This document shows, piece by piece, positions 42,561 to 51,497 of a stretch of 64,000 bases of DNA (position 1 is the stretch's first letter; each line of letters begins with the position of its first letter). The notes beneath the pieces are model-generated. The model searched no databases and was not told the origin of the DNA. It was given only the letters and a program-made list of their open reading frames with translations. Source of the stretch: Streptomyces sp. S465 (GTDB taxonomy: Bacteria > Actinomycetota > Actinomycetes > Streptomycetales > Streptomycetaceae); NCBI RefSeq assembly GCF_026898115.1, contig NZ_CP114036.1, forward strand, positions 4,086,001-4,150,000, written 5' to 3'. The translations under genes were made by a program, and so were the position numbers.

Positions 42561-44146
42561 CACGCCTCGCCTCCCGGCGCGAGGATGGCGGCTCGCTCAT
42601 CCGGCCCGCGCCGATCCCGATCACGATCCTCGAACAGCAGCTCAGCGCACTTCTCGCCCACCATCAGCACTCCGATCATCGGGTTCACGGCCGGCATCGT
42701 CGGGAAGACGGACGCGTCGGCGATACGGACGCCGTCCAGGCCCCGGATCCGCAGATCGGGGCCGACCACGGCGAGTTGGTCCGACGTGGCGCCCATACGG
42801 CAGGTGCCCGCCGGGTGGTACACGGTGTGCGCGACCTTGCGGGCGTACTCGCTGATCTCCTCGTCCGAGGTGATCTCCGGCCCCGGGCACACCTCGCGCT
42901 TGAGCCAGCCCGCCAGCGGTTCGGTCTTGGCGATCTTGCGCGCGAGGCGGATGCCGTCGACCAGCGTGCGGCCGTCGTAGTCGGCCTCGTCCGTGAAGTA
43001 CCGGAAGTCGAGGGCGGGCTTGACGGACGGGTCGGCGCTGGTGAGGTAGAGCCGGCCGCGGCTGCGCGGCTTGGGGATGTTGGGGGTCATCGACACGCCG
43101 TGCTCGGGCTTTTGGTACCCCAGCCGCTCCGGATTGTCGGTGAACGGGATCTGGTAGAAGTGGAACATCAGGTCCGGGCCCCGGGATTCGGGGTCCCGCC
43201 GGATGAACAGGCCCGCGTCGGAGTCCATCGCGGAGTTCTCCGGGATCGGGCCGTCCGTCTCCCACACGATCACCGACTCCGGGTGGTCGAGCAGGTTCTC
43301 GCCGACGCCCGGCAGATCGTGGACGACGGGGATGCCCAGCGCCTCCAGATCCGCCCTGGGCCCGATACCGGAGTGCAGCAGCAGCCGCGGGGTGTCCACG
43401 GCGCCCGCGCAGACCAGGACCTCGGTTCCGGCCCGGACCACGATCTCCTCGCCGTCCTTGGTGCGGACGTGGACTCCGGTGGCCCGGCCGCTGTCGTCGA
43501 GCTCCAGCCGGTACGCCCAGGTCTCCAGCATCAGACGCAGGTTGGGCCGGTCCAGGAACGGGTGCAGATAGGCGACCGACGCCGAGGAACGCTTGTTGTT
43601 CTCCGGGTGGTACGCGAGGTCGAAGAAGCCGACGCCCTCGTGGAACGGCTTCTTGTTGAACCCCTCGACGCGCGGCACCCCGGCGGCGGCCTTGGCGGCC
43701 TCGACGAAGTCCCGCGCGATCGGGTTCCGGTCCTTCTCGTCCACCGGGACGATGTTGTTGCGCAGCCGGTGGAAGTACGGGTCCATGGACGCCGCGTCCC
43801 AGCCCTCGGCACCGGCCTCGGCCCACTCGTCCCAGTCGCCCGGCAGCGGCTTGAAGGAGATCAGGGTGTTGTGCGAGGAGCACCCCCCGAGCACCCGCGC
43901 CCGGCTGTGCCGGATATGTGAATTCCCGCGTGGCTGCTCGGTGGTGGGGTAGTCGTAGTCCAAGTCGCCGCCGAGCAGCCCGAGCCAGCGGCGCAGGGTG
44001 AGCACATCGGGCCGGTCGACATCGGACGGTCCGCCCTCGATGACGGCGACCCGGATGTCCGGGTCCTCGGTGAGCCGGGAAGCGATCACCGACCCTGCGG
44101 TGCCGCCGCCGATGACGACGTAGTCGTATGCGACAGGTTCGGACAT
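42560..44146 (-). CDS. GMC oxidoreductase, probable choline dehydrogenase
   Basis: A 528-residue FAD enzyme of the glucose-methanol-choline family. It has the FAD-binding start YDYVVIGGGTAGSVIASRLTED (in pieces), the RARVLGGCSSHNTLI signature, GAVDTPRLLLHSGIG, and the active-site region YHPAGTCRMG with a later ASVFPTMPAVNPMIGVLMVGEK. It should oxidise choline to betaine aldehyde. Standing between a betaine-aldehyde-dehydrogenase-like gene and the betaine ABC genes strongly favours this substrate. ATG at 44146. The 206-bp spacer to the upstream gene holds GC hairpins. Confidence 0.88.
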   Translation of the reverse strand: MSEPVAYDYVVIGGGTAGSVIASRLTEDPDIRVAVIEGGPSDVDRPDVLTLRRWLGLLGGDLDYDYPTTEQPRGNSHIRHSRARVLGGCSSHNTLISFKPLPGDWDEWAEAGAEGWDAASMDPYFHRLRNNIVPVDEKDRNPIARDFVEAAKAAAGVPRVEGFNKKPFHEGVGFFDLAYHPENNKRSSASVAYLHPFLDRPNLRLMLETWAYRLELDDSGRATGVHVRTKDGEEIVVRAGTEVLVCAGAVDTPRLLLHSGIGPRADLEALGIPVVHDLPGVGENLLDHPESVIVWETDGPIPENSAMDSDAGLFIRRDPESRGPDLMFHFYQIPFTDNPERLGYQKPEHGVSMTPNIPKPRSRGRLYLTSADPSVKPALDFRYFTDEADYDGRTLVDGIRLARKIAKTEPLAGWLKREVCPGPEITSDEEISEYARKVAHTVYHPAGTCRMGATSDQLAVVGPDLRIRGLDGVRIADASVFPTMPAVNPMIGVLMVGEKCAELLFEDRDRDRRGPDERAAILAPGGEA

Positions 44147-44169
44147 GGTGGGGTTACTCCTCGGGGTCT

Positions 44170-44345
44170 TACCCAGGCGGCCCGCGCCGGTGCGGCGGGC
44201 CGGGGGCTGCCGCCCCCCTGGGTGTGGGGGGTGCTGGGTGCCTCGGTGGCTACGGGCGTCAGCCGCCGCCGGCCGTCATCGGGTGCGGCCGGGTCCGGGC
44301 CCTGGGGAAGGAGTCCGGGCCCGGCCGTGACCCGGGCGGGGCGGC
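44170..44345. other. Hairpin-rich spacer between the two choline-oxidation genes
   Basis: Several GC-rich inverted repeats are packed here: GGCCCGC...GCGGGCC near 44190, GGGGGC-TGCC-GCCCCC near 44205, and CCGGGCCC...GGGCCCGG near 44295-44330. They could partly terminate or stabilise the operon message between the aldehyde dehydrogenase and GMC genes. Confidence 0.5.
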
Positions 44346-44352
44346 GGGGGCG

Positions 44353-45855
44353 TCAGCCGGCGAACCAGCGCACCGGACTCGGCCGCAGGTTCTCGTAGAC
44401 GTGCTTGGTCTCGCGGTATTCGTCAAGGCCCGCGGGACCGAGCTCGCGCCCGACCCCGGACTTGCCGAAACCGCCCCATTCGGCCTGCGGGAGGTAGGGG
44501 TGGTAGTCGTTGATCCACACGGTGCCGTGCCGCAGCCGGGCGGCGACGCGCCGCGCCCGCGCGGTGTCGGCGGACCAGACGGCGCCGGCCAGTCCGTACT
44601 CCGTGTCATTGGCGAGTGTGACGGCCTCTTCCTCGGTTTGGAAGGACTCGACCGTCAATATCGGCCCGAACGTCTCCTCGCGCACCACCCGCATCTCGCG
44701 GTGGCACTGGTCGAGAACGGTCGGGAGGTAGAAGTAACCGGTGGCCGGGCGGACCTCGCTGGGCTCCGGCTGCTTGCCGCCGCAGCGCAGCAGCGCGCCC
44801 TCCGCCAGGGCGGACGCCACATACGCCTCGGTCTTGTCCAGCTGCTGGGCCGAGACCAGCGGACCGCATTCGACACCGTCCTCGGTGCCCCGGCCCAGCT
44901 TGATCTTCTCCGCGCGGCGGGCGAGTTCGGCCACGAACCGCTCCCGCACCGACTCCTCGATGATCAGCCGGGCGCCGGCCGAGCAGACCTGGCCGCTGTG
45001 GATGAAGGCGGCGTTCAGGGCCTGGTCGACGGCGGTGTCAAAGCCCTCGGCGGTGGCGCAGGCGTCGGCGAAGACCACATTGGGGTTCTTGCCGCCGAGC
45101 TCCAGCGCGACCTTCTTGACCGTCGGCGCGGCGGCCTGGGCGACCTTGGTGCCGCTGACCAGGCCACCGGTGAAGGAGACCAGATCCACATCGGGGTGCT
45201 CGGACAGCCGGGCGCCCACCGGGTCGCCCGCGCCGGTGACCAGGTTGGCCACCCCGGCCGGCAGCCCGGCCTCGACCAGCAGTTTGACCAGGTGGACGGT
45301 GGACAGCGGGGTCACTTCGCTGGGCTTGATCACGAAGGTGTTCCCGGCCACGAGCGCCGGGGCGATCTTCCAGCTGGCCTGGAGCAGCGGATAGTTCCAG
45401 GGGGTGATCATCGCGCAGACGCCGACCGGTTCATGGACCACGACGCTGTGCACATCGGGGGTGCCCGCGTCGATGACGCGCCCGGCCGACTCGCCCGCGG
45501 CCAGGTCGGCGAAGTACCGGAAGGCGTTGGTCACGTCGTCGACGTCGACCCGGCCCTCCTCCAGGGTCTTGCCGGTGTCACGGCTCTCGGTGAGCGCGAT
45601 CGTCTCGCGGTCGCGCTGGAGCAGTTCGGCGACGCGGCGCAGCAGCGCCGCCCGCTCGGCCACCGGCGTCCCAGGCCAGGTCCCCTGGTCGAAGGCACGG
45701 CGGGCGGCCGCTACCGCCGCGTCGGTGTCCTCCACGCCACCCTCGGAGACGACGGCGAGGGTCTTGGCGTCCGCGGGGTCGAGAACCTCCCGCTGCGCGC
45801 CGGATGCGGCCGCCTGCCACACCCCATCCACATGAATCGTCTCGGCTGCCGCCAC
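44353..45855 (-). CDS. Aldehyde dehydrogenase, probable betaine aldehyde dehydrogenase
   Basis: A 500-residue NAD-dependent aldehyde dehydrogenase. Visible motifs are PWNYPLLQASWKIAPALVAG, the catalytic Glu in VALELGGKNPNVVF, the catalytic Cys in HSGQVCSAGARL, and EETFGPILTVESF. It should convert betaine aldehyde to glycine betaine. I prefer the GTG at 45855 (VAAAETIHVDGVW) because AGAGGA lies at ideal distance; a longer reading adds 15 residues without a good ribosome site. It is the first gene of the betaine operon, leftward, and follows the mdh terminator. Confidence 0.88.
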   Translation of the reverse strand: MAAAETIHVDGVWQAAASGAQREVLDPADAKTLAVVSEGGVEDTDAAVAAARRAFDQGTWPGTPVAERAALLRRVAELLQRDRETIALTESRDTGKTLEEGRVDVDDVTNAFRYFADLAAGESAGRVIDAGTPDVHSVVVHEPVGVCAMITPWNYPLLQASWKIAPALVAGNTFVIKPSEVTPLSTVHLVKLLVEAGLPAGVANLVTGAGDPVGARLSEHPDVDLVSFTGGLVSGTKVAQAAAPTVKKVALELGGKNPNVVFADACATAEGFDTAVDQALNAAFIHSGQVCSAGARLIIEESVRERFVAELARRAEKIKLGRGTEDGVECGPLVSAQQLDKTEAYVASALAEGALLRCGGKQPEPSEVRPATGYFYLPTVLDQCHREMRVVREETFGPILTVESFQTEEEAVTLANDTEYGLAGAVWSADTARARRVAARLRHGTVWINDYHPYLPQAEWGGFGKSGVGRELGPAGLDEYRETKHVYENLRPSPVRWFAG

Positions 45856-45995
45856 GTGATCCTCTGCCTTCCGGTTCCACGAGTTCTGCCACTGGCCCAA
45901 GCCAGCAACGTGGACCCCTAACCGAATGGCCGGAACCTATGCGCAATTCGCAAGGGAAAGTGGGGCGGCTCACGTGATCCGAAGGCGAAACGGCA

Positions 45996-46037
45996 GAAGG
46001 GCCACATTCCGGAGCGCATACCGGAATGTGGCCCTTC
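45996..46037. terminator. Terminator downstream of mdh
   Basis: A perfect 17-bp inverted repeat: arms 45996-46012 (GAAGGGCCACATTCCGG) and 46021-46037, loop of 8 nt. It lies 60 bp beyond the mdh stop and upstream of the betaine operon. Confidence 0.9.
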
Positions 46038-46048
46038 AGATACTTCGG

Positions 46049-46092
46049 GTACGGCCGTGGTGCGGCGCGAGTACGGCCGTGCTGCGGCGCGA
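46049..46092. repeat. 22-bp direct repeat next to the mdh stop
   Basis: Two tandem units of 22 bp differing at one base (GTACGGCCGTGGTGCGGCGC plus GA) end 7 bp before the mdh stop codon. Confidence 0.8.
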
Positions 46093-46098
46093 GGCGCG

Positions 46099-47088
46099 TC
46101 AGATGAGGCCGAGACCGCGCACGGCCTCGCGCTCGTCCTCGAGCTCCTTCACCGACGCGTCGATGCGGGTCCGCGAGAACTCGTTGATGTCCAGGCCCTG
46201 GACGATCTCGAACTTCCCGTCCTTGGCGGTGACCGGGAAGGAGGAGATCAGGCCCTGCGGCACCCCGTACGAGCCGTCGGAGACCACACCGGCGGAGGTC
46301 CAGTCGCCGGCGGCGGTGCCGTTGACCCAGGTGTGGACGTGGTCGATGGCGGCGTTCGCGGCGGAGGCGGCCGAGGAGGCGCCGCGCGCCTCGATGATCG
46401 CGGCACCGCGCTTGGCGACGGTCGGGATGAAGGTGTCGGCCAGCCACTGCTCGTCGTTGACGACCTCGGCGGCGTTCTTGCCCGCGACCTCGGCGTGGAA
46501 GACGTCCGGGTACTGGGTGGCGGAGTGGTTGCCCCAGATCGTCAGCTTCTTGATCTCGCTGACCGGGGCACCGGTCTTCTTCGAGAGCTGCGACAGGGCG
46601 CGGTTGTGGTCCAGGCGGGTCATCGCGGTGAAGCGCTCGGCCGGTACGTCCGGCGCGGCGGCCTGCGCGATGAGCGCGTTGGTGTTGGCCGGGTTGCCCA
46701 CGACCAGGACCTTGATGTCGTCCGCGGCGTGGTCGTTGATGGCCTTGCCCTGCGGCTTGAAGATGCCGCCGTTGGCCTCCAGCAGATCGCCGCGCTCCAT
46801 GCCCTTGGTACGCGGGCGGGCGCCGACCAGCAGCGCGACGTTCGCACCGGCGAAGGCCACGTTCGGGTCGTCGGAGATGTCGATGCCCTGGAGCAGCGGG
46901 AAGGCACAGTCGTCGAGCTCCATCGCGGTGCCCTCGGCGGCCTTCAGCCCCTGCGGGATCTCCAGGAGACGCAGTTTGACCGGCACGTCCGCGCCGAGCA
47001 GCTGGCCGGAGGCGATGCGGAAGAGCAGCGCGTAGCCGATCTGGCCGGCCGCGCCGGTGACGGTGACGGTGACGGGAGTGCGGGTCAT
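46099..47088 (-). CDS. mdh: Malate dehydrogenase
   Basis: A 329-residue NAD-dependent malate dehydrogenase that interconverts malate and oxaloacetate. The nucleotide motif is VTGAAGQIGYALLFRIA, the substrate loop ARPRTKGMERGDLL with its arginines is intact, and the catalytic pair is in TRLDHNRALSQL and IWGNHSATQYPD. Length and motifs match the actinobacterial cytosolic type. ATG at 47088. It is monocistronic with a strong terminator. A large orphan hairpin lies in its ~580-bp upstream region. Confidence 0.97.
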   Translation of the reverse strand: MTRTPVTVTVTGAAGQIGYALLFRIASGQLLGADVPVKLRLLEIPQGLKAAEGTAMELDDCAFPLLQGIDISDDPNVAFAGANVALLVGARPRTKGMERGDLLEANGGIFKPQGKAINDHAADDIKVLVVGNPANTNALIAQAAAPDVPAERFTAMTRLDHNRALSQLSKKTGAPVSEIKKLTIWGNHSATQYPDVFHAEVAGKNAAEVVNDEQWLADTFIPTVAKRGAAIIEARGASSAASAANAAIDHVHTWVNGTAAGDWTSAGVVSDGSYGVPQGLISSFPVTAKDGKFEIVQGLDINEFSRTRIDASVKELEDEREAVRGLGLI

Positions 47089-47272
47089 GGCGGTCTCCTG
47101 CGCTGTGTTGTCAGTCCAAGATGTCTTGGTGTCGAGATACCGGCGTCAGGCTATCCGACGGCACCTGACCCAGGTCCTCTCGGGCCATTGTGTAACCGCT
47201 CACCGCGTGTTTCCCCGGCTCACCGCGTACTCCGGGATCGCCGCGTACTCCGGGGTCGCCGCCAGGCACTTT

Positions 47273-47311
47273 GGCGGCCGCCTGCCAGGAGGGGGAGTGC
47301 AGGCGGCCGCC
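47273..47311. promoter_or_regulatory. Perfect 13-bp hairpin in the mdh leader region
   Basis: Arms 47273-47285 (GGCGGCCGCCTGC) and 47299-47311. It is too far from the folD/DUF3017 terminators to be part of them and lies about 190 bp upstream of mdh. It may be an attenuator-like or insulating hairpin. Confidence 0.5.
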
Positions 47312-47549
47312 CAGTGTCTCGCCCGTGGGGGGCTCCGGGCAGCGTCTGCCCCGATTCCCCCGGCCCATTCCCCCTGTTTCCGAATTCCCCCGGACGGGCT
47401 TCCCGTTCCCGCTCGTGCGCCGGTACGCGCTTCTGGGCGCCCGGCGCGTCGTTGCACAGCCGAGAACTCGTACCGGAACGGTCACTTCCGCGCCACAGGG
47501 CGCCGACGATGATTGATCCCGCACAGCTCACACACAACCCTGTTCACCA

Positions 47550-47657
47550 GGCGGTCCGTCCTTCTTCGGGGGAGAGGGCGGACCGCCGCCGGACCACATG
47601 GATCCGGCCACAACGACGGCGGCCCGTCCTCCCACGGGGGAGAGGACGGGCCGCCGT
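47550..47657. terminator. Tandem terminators after the DUF3017 gene
   Basis: Two hairpins in a row: 47550-47561 with 47576-47587 (one mismatch), and a perfect 16-bp stem, 47616-47631 (ACGGCGGCCCGTCCTC) with 47642-47657. They lie just past the leftward DUF3017 stop. Confidence 0.88.
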
Positions 47658-47670
47658 TTCACGCCATCGG

Positions 47671-48219
47671 CTAGCGCACCGTGAAATGCACCACGTCATC
47701 CAGGAACGGGACGGTGACCCACGGATCCGGCTGGGCCATCAGGGACAGCAGCACGATCGCCGCGCCCAGCAGCCCATAGGTCAGCATGTCGGTGAAGCGC
47801 GACCGCACCGCGAGCATCCCCACGTCGGGCAGCGCCCACCGCAGGAAGGCACCCGCCAGCAGGGCCAGCCCGATCAGCACCGTGCCCGCGCGGAACGCGT
47901 CCAGGGCCACGATCAGCAGCCCCAGGCCCACCCCGCCCATCACCGCGAGCAGCGGCCACTGCCGGGCGGGCGCCGGAGCGGCACCGGGCGCGGCCCGGCC
48001 GCCGCCCTCCGGACGCGCGGTGTCCCGGGTGATCAGCGGAAAGCGGCGGGACTTCCGGGCCGGCCGGGCGGACTCATCCGAAGGCGCCGCGGAAGGTGCT
48101 CCCGAGGATGCCCCGGAGGCCGCCGCCGAAGGCGCCGCTGAGGACGCCACGGAAGACGCCGACGCCGCACTGTCCGAACGCGGTTCCCCGGCCGCCGGTT
48201 CGCTCGCCTCAGCCGTCAT
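47671..48219 (-). CDS. DUF3017 membrane protein
   Basis: A 182-residue protein. The first ~60 residues are an Ala/Ser/Glu-rich disordered region, then a basic patch (RPARKSRRFPLITRD). The C-terminal ~95 residues form the DUF3017 domain with three hydrophobic helices (WPLLAVMGGVGLGLLIVALD, GTVLIGLALLAGAFLRW, DMLTYGLLGAAIVLLSLMA) and the end DPWVTVPFLDDVVHF. Function unknown. It overlaps the folD end by 11 bp, so it is coupled to folD. ATG at 48219 chosen; a GTG three codons upstream is possible. Confidence 0.85.
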   Translation of the reverse strand: MTAEASEPAAGEPRSDSAASASSVASSAAPSAAASGASSGAPSAAPSDESARPARKSRRFPLITRDTARPEGGGRAAPGAAPAPARQWPLLAVMGGVGLGLLIVALDAFRAGTVLIGLALLAGAFLRWALPDVGMLAVRSRFTDMLTYGLLGAAIVLLSLMAQPDPWVTVPFLDDVVHFTVR

Positions 48220-49096
48220 GGCCGGCACCGGCGTCGGCGGCCGCCTTCGCGTTCCGCTCCGCGGCCTCCACCACGTTGACCAGCAGCTGGGCGCGGGTCA
48301 TCGGGCCGACCCCGCCCGGGTTCGGCGAGAGCCAGGCCGCGACCTCGGCCACGCCGGGGTGCACATCGCCGGCGATCTTGCCGTGCTCGTCCCGGCTGAC
48401 GCCCACGTCGAGCACCGCCGCGCCCGGCTTGACGTCCTCCGGCTTGATCAGATGCCGCACTCCGGCCGCCGCCACGATGATGTCGGCCTGCCGCAGGATG
48501 CCCGGCAGATCACGGGTGCCGGTGTGGCAGAGGGTGACGGTCGCGTTCTCGGAGCGGCGGGTCAGCAGCAGCCCGATCGACCGGCCGACGGTGATGCCCC
48601 GGCCGACGACCACCACATGCGCGCCGTTGATCTCCACACCGTGGTGGCGCAGCAGCTGGATGACGCCCTGGGGCGTGCACGGCAGCGGGCCGGTCTCGTT
48701 CAGCACCAGCCGGCCGAGGTTCATCGGGTGCAGCCCGTCGGCGTCCTTGGCCGGGTCGATCAGCTCCAGCACCCGGTTGGTGTCGACGCCCTTGGGGAGC
48801 GGCAGCTGGACGATGTAGCCGGTGCAGGCCGGGTCCTCGTTGAGCTCCCGCACCGCCGCCTCGATCTCCTCCTGGGTGGCGGTCTCGGGCAGATCGCGCC
48901 GGATGGAGGAGATGCCGACCTCGGCGCAGTCGCGGTGCTTGCCCGCGACGTACCACTTGCTGCCGGGGTCCTCGCCCACCAGCACCGTCCCGAGGCCGGG
49001 ATGGATGCCCTTGGCCTTCAGCGCCTCCACACGGCTGACGAGATCGGACTTGATCGCGGCTGCGGTTGCCTTGCCATCGAGAATCTGGGCGGTCAT
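48209..49096 (-). CDS. folD: Bifunctional methylene-THF dehydrogenase/methenyl-THF cyclohydrolase
   Basis: A 295-residue FolD. It oxidises 5,10-methylene-THF to methenyl-THF and hydrolyses that to 10-formyl-THF. The signatures are VGEDPGSKWYVAGKHRDCAEVG (in pieces, with the catalytic Lys in YVAGKH), GYIVQLPLPKGVD, and GRGITVGRSIGLLL. The final PGGVGPMTRAQLLVN is the family C-terminus. It supplies 10-formyl-THF used by PurN and PurH encoded just upstream. ATG at 49096 with GGGAGGAT. It is separated from purH by a hairpin and a tandem repeat. Confidence 0.96.
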   Translation of the reverse strand: MTAQILDGKATAAAIKSDLVSRVEALKAKGIHPGLGTVLVGEDPGSKWYVAGKHRDCAEVGISSIRRDLPETATQEEIEAAVRELNEDPACTGYIVQLPLPKGVDTNRVLELIDPAKDADGLHPMNLGRLVLNETGPLPCTPQGVIQLLRHHGVEINGAHVVVVGRGITVGRSIGLLLTRRSENATVTLCHTGTRDLPGILRQADIIVAAAGVRHLIKPEDVKPGAAVLDVGVSRDEHGKIAGDVHPGVAEVAAWLSPNPGGVGPMTRAQLLVNVVEAAERNAKAAADAGAGHDG

Positions 49097-49162
49097 GACT
49101 TCATCCTCCCGGATGCGGGGACGTCGGATCCAATCAGGGGCCGGTCGGTACCGGACCGGCGA

Positions 49163-49204
49163 AGGCCGCACCCCGTGGCCCGTGGTCCGGTCGGGGTGCG
49201 GCCT
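49163..49204. terminator. Terminator between purH and folD
   Basis: Perfect 12-bp arms, 49163-49174 (AGGCCGCACCCC) and 49193-49204, about 80 bp beyond the purH stop. Confidence 0.82.
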
Positions 49205-49207
49205 CTT

Positions 49208-49284
49208 GTGCGTACGAGCCGGCGGACGCTCAGTGCGTACGCGCCGGGGGAACGCTCAGTGCGTACGCGCCGGGGGAACGCTCA
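49208..49284. repeat. 25/26-bp tandem repeat ending in the purH stop codon
   Basis: Three units (starts 49208, 49233, 49259), the last two identical, with sequence GTGCGTACGCGCCGGGGGAA plus CGCTCA. The final TCA of the third unit is the complement of the purH TGA stop. Confidence 0.88.
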
Positions 49285-50844
49285 GTGGAAGAAGTGCCGC
49301 GTGCCCGTGAAGTACATGGTCACGCCCGCCTTCTGGGCCGCCTCCACGACCAGCTCGTCACGGACCGAACCGCCCGGCTGCACCACGGCCTTGACGTCCG
49401 CCTCGGCCAGCACCTCGAAGCCGTCCGGGAACGGGAAGAAGGCGTCGGAGGCGGCGTACGAACCGGCGGCCCGCTCGGCGCCGGCCCGCTCCACGGCCAG
49501 CTTCGCCGAGTCCACGCGGTTGACCTGGCCCATGCCGACGCCGACCGTGGCGCCGTCCTTGGCGAGCAGGATCGCGTTGGACTTCACCGCGCGGCAGGAG
49601 CGCCAGGCGAAGGCCAGCTGGGCGAGGCCGTCGGCGTCCAGCGCCTCGCCCGTGGCGAGGGTCCAGTTGGCCGGGTCGTCGCCCTCGGCCTGGAGCCGGT
49701 CCTTGGCCTGGACCAGATCGCCGCCCTCGATCGAACGGGACTCACCACCGGGCGCGGGCGCGTCCGGGCAGCGCAGCACGCGGATGTTCTTCTTACGGGC
49801 CAGCACCTCGACCGCGCCGTCCTCGTACGCCGGGGCGACGATCACCTCGGTGAAGATCTCGGCGACCTGCTCGGCCATGGCGACCGACACCGGGCGGTTG
49901 ACGGCGATCACGCCGCCGAACGCCGACAGCGGGTCGCAGGCGTGCGCCTTACGGTGCGCCTCGGCGACATCCGCGCCGACCGCGATCCCGCACGGGTTGG
50001 CGTGCTTGATGATGGCGACACACGGCTCGCTGTGGTCGTACGCGGCCCGGCGGGCGGCCTCGGTGTCGGTGTAGTTGTTGAACGACATCTCCTTGCCGTG
50101 CAGCTGCTCGGCCTCGGCGAGCCCCTTACCGCTGCCGTCGGAGTAGAGCGCGGCGGGCTGGTGCGGGTTCTCGCCGTAGCGCAGCACCTGCTTACGGGCG
50201 TAGGTGACGCCGATGAAGTCCGGCCAGGGGCCCTCGTCGGCCGCGTAGTCCGCGGCGAACCAGTTGGCCACCGCCACGTCGTAGGCGGCGGTGTGCTGGA
50301 ACGCCTCGGCCGCCAGCCGCTTGCGCCGCGCCAGGTCGAAACCGCCGTCCGCGGCGGCCTTGAGGACGTCGTCGTACCGCTCGGGGTTGACGACCACCGC
50401 CACGGACGGGTGATTCTTGGCGGCGGCGCGGACCATGGAGGGGCCGCCGATGTCGATCTGCTCGACGCACTCGTCCGGCGCGGCGCCCGAGGCGACCGTC
50501 TCGCGGAACGGGTAGAGGTTGACCACGACCAGCTCGAAGGGCTCGACGCCCAGCTCCCGGAGCTGCTCACGGTGCGAGTCGAGCCGCTGGTCGGCCAGGA
50601 TGCCCGCGTGGACGCGCGGGTGCAGCGTCTTGACGCGGCCGTCGAGACACTCGGGGAAGCCGGTCAGCTCCTCGACCTTGGTGACCGGGACCCCGGCGGC
50701 GGCGATCTTCGCGGCCGTCGAGCCGGTCGAGACGAGCTGGACACCCGCCGCGTGCAGCCCGCGGGCCAGCTCCTCGAGGCCCGTCTTGTCGTAGACGCTG
50801 ACCAGCGCGCGGCGAATGGGTCGCTTGGTACCTTCGGCGGTCAC
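49282..50844 (-). CDS. purH: Bifunctional AICAR formyltransferase/IMP cyclohydrolase
   Basis: A 520-residue PurH that carries out the last two steps of IMP synthesis. The N-terminal IMP cyclohydrolase domain starts RRALVSVYDKTGLEELARGL with STGSTAAKIAAAGVPV. The transformylase part has YGENPHQPAALY, the KH pair in AIIKHANPCGIAVG, and SDAFFPFPDGFEVLAEADV. Its substrate AICAR (ZMP) is the signal sensed by the glyA riboswitch in this window. The GTG overlaps the purN stop by 4 bp. Its stop lies in a tandem repeat. Confidence 0.97.
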   Translation of the reverse strand: MTAEGTKRPIRRALVSVYDKTGLEELARGLHAAGVQLVSTGSTAAKIAAAGVPVTKVEELTGFPECLDGRVKTLHPRVHAGILADQRLDSHREQLRELGVEPFELVVVNLYPFRETVASGAAPDECVEQIDIGGPSMVRAAAKNHPSVAVVVNPERYDDVLKAAADGGFDLARRKRLAAEAFQHTAAYDVAVANWFAADYAADEGPWPDFIGVTYARKQVLRYGENPHQPAALYSDGSGKGLAEAEQLHGKEMSFNNYTDTEAARRAAYDHSEPCVAIIKHANPCGIAVGADVAEAHRKAHACDPLSAFGGVIAVNRPVSVAMAEQVAEIFTEVIVAPAYEDGAVEVLARKKNIRVLRCPDAPAPGGESRSIEGGDLVQAKDRLQAEGDDPANWTLATGEALDADGLAQLAFAWRSCRAVKSNAILLAKDGATVGVGMGQVNRVDSAKLAVERAGAERAAGSYAASDAFFPFPDGFEVLAEADVKAVVQPGGSVRDELVVEAAQKAGVTMYFTGTRHFFH

Positions 50845-51497
50845 GGGATCCTTACCTTTCGTCCCTCTATGCGGTAGCCGTGACGGGCCAGACGCCCCAC
50901 GACCTCGACGAGCAGCGAGCGCTCGACTTCCTTGATCCGCTCATGGAGAGCGGACTCGTCGTCCTCGTCCCGGATCTCGACCACGCCCTGGGCGATGATC
51001 GGGCCGGTGTCGACCCCGTCGTCGACGAAGTGGACGGTGCAGCCGGTCACCTTCACGCCGTGCGCGAGCGCGTCGCGTACGCCATGAGCACCGGGAAAGC
51101 TGGGGAGCAGCGCGGGATGGGTGTTGACGCAGCGGCCGCCGAACCGGGCGAGGAACTCCCGGCCCAGGATCTTCATGAACCCGGCCGAGACGACCAGGTC
51201 CGGCTCATGGGCGGCGGTCGCATCGGCCAGCGCCGCGTCCCACTCGGCACGGTCGGAGTAGTCCTTGACCCGGCACACGAACGTGGGGATCCCGGCGCGC
51301 TCGGCGCGCGCCAGGCCCTCGATGCCGTCACGGTCGGCGCCGACGGCCACCACCTCGGCGCCGTAGCGGGCCACGCCCTCGGCGGCGATGGCGTCGAGCA
51401 GCGCCTGCAGATTCGTACCGGAACCGGAGACGAGTACGACGAGGCGGAGGGGGCGCCCGGGGCGGGCAGGTCGGGCGGGAGGAGGCGGGGAGGCCAC
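50841..51497 (-). CDS. purN: Phosphoribosylglycinamide formyltransferase
   Basis: A 218-residue GAR transformylase that uses 10-formyl-THF in the third step of purine synthesis. Key regions are LVSGSGTNLQALLDAI, SAGFMKILGREFL and the active-site HPALLPSFPGAHGVRDAL with CTVHFVDDGVDTGPII (Asn/His/Asp triad). I prefer the GTG at 51497 (VASPPPPARPARPGRP); a longer frame adds a basic 22-residue stretch. The stop overlaps the purH start, so the two are coupled. Confidence 0.95.
   Translation of the reverse strand: MASPPPPARPARPGRPLRLVVLVSGSGTNLQALLDAIAAEGVARYGAEVVAVGADRDGIEGLARAERAGIPTFVCRVKDYSDRAEWDAALADATAAHEPDLVVSAGFMKILGREFLARFGGRCVNTHPALLPSFPGAHGVRDALAHGVKVTGCTVHFVDDGVDTGPIIAQGVVEIRDEDDESALHERIKEVERSLLVEVVGRLARHGYRIEGRKVRIP

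Larger units (their letters stand above)
47089..47670. other. 582-bp mdh upstream region
   Basis: I find no convincing gene. It holds, left to right, the mdh leader, a two-copy 18-bp repeat (47223-47258, CCGCGTACTCCGGGATCG), a strong hairpin (47273-47311), an unstructured middle, and two adjacent terminator hairpins (47550-47657) that end the leftward DUF3017/folD transcript. Confidence 0.7.
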
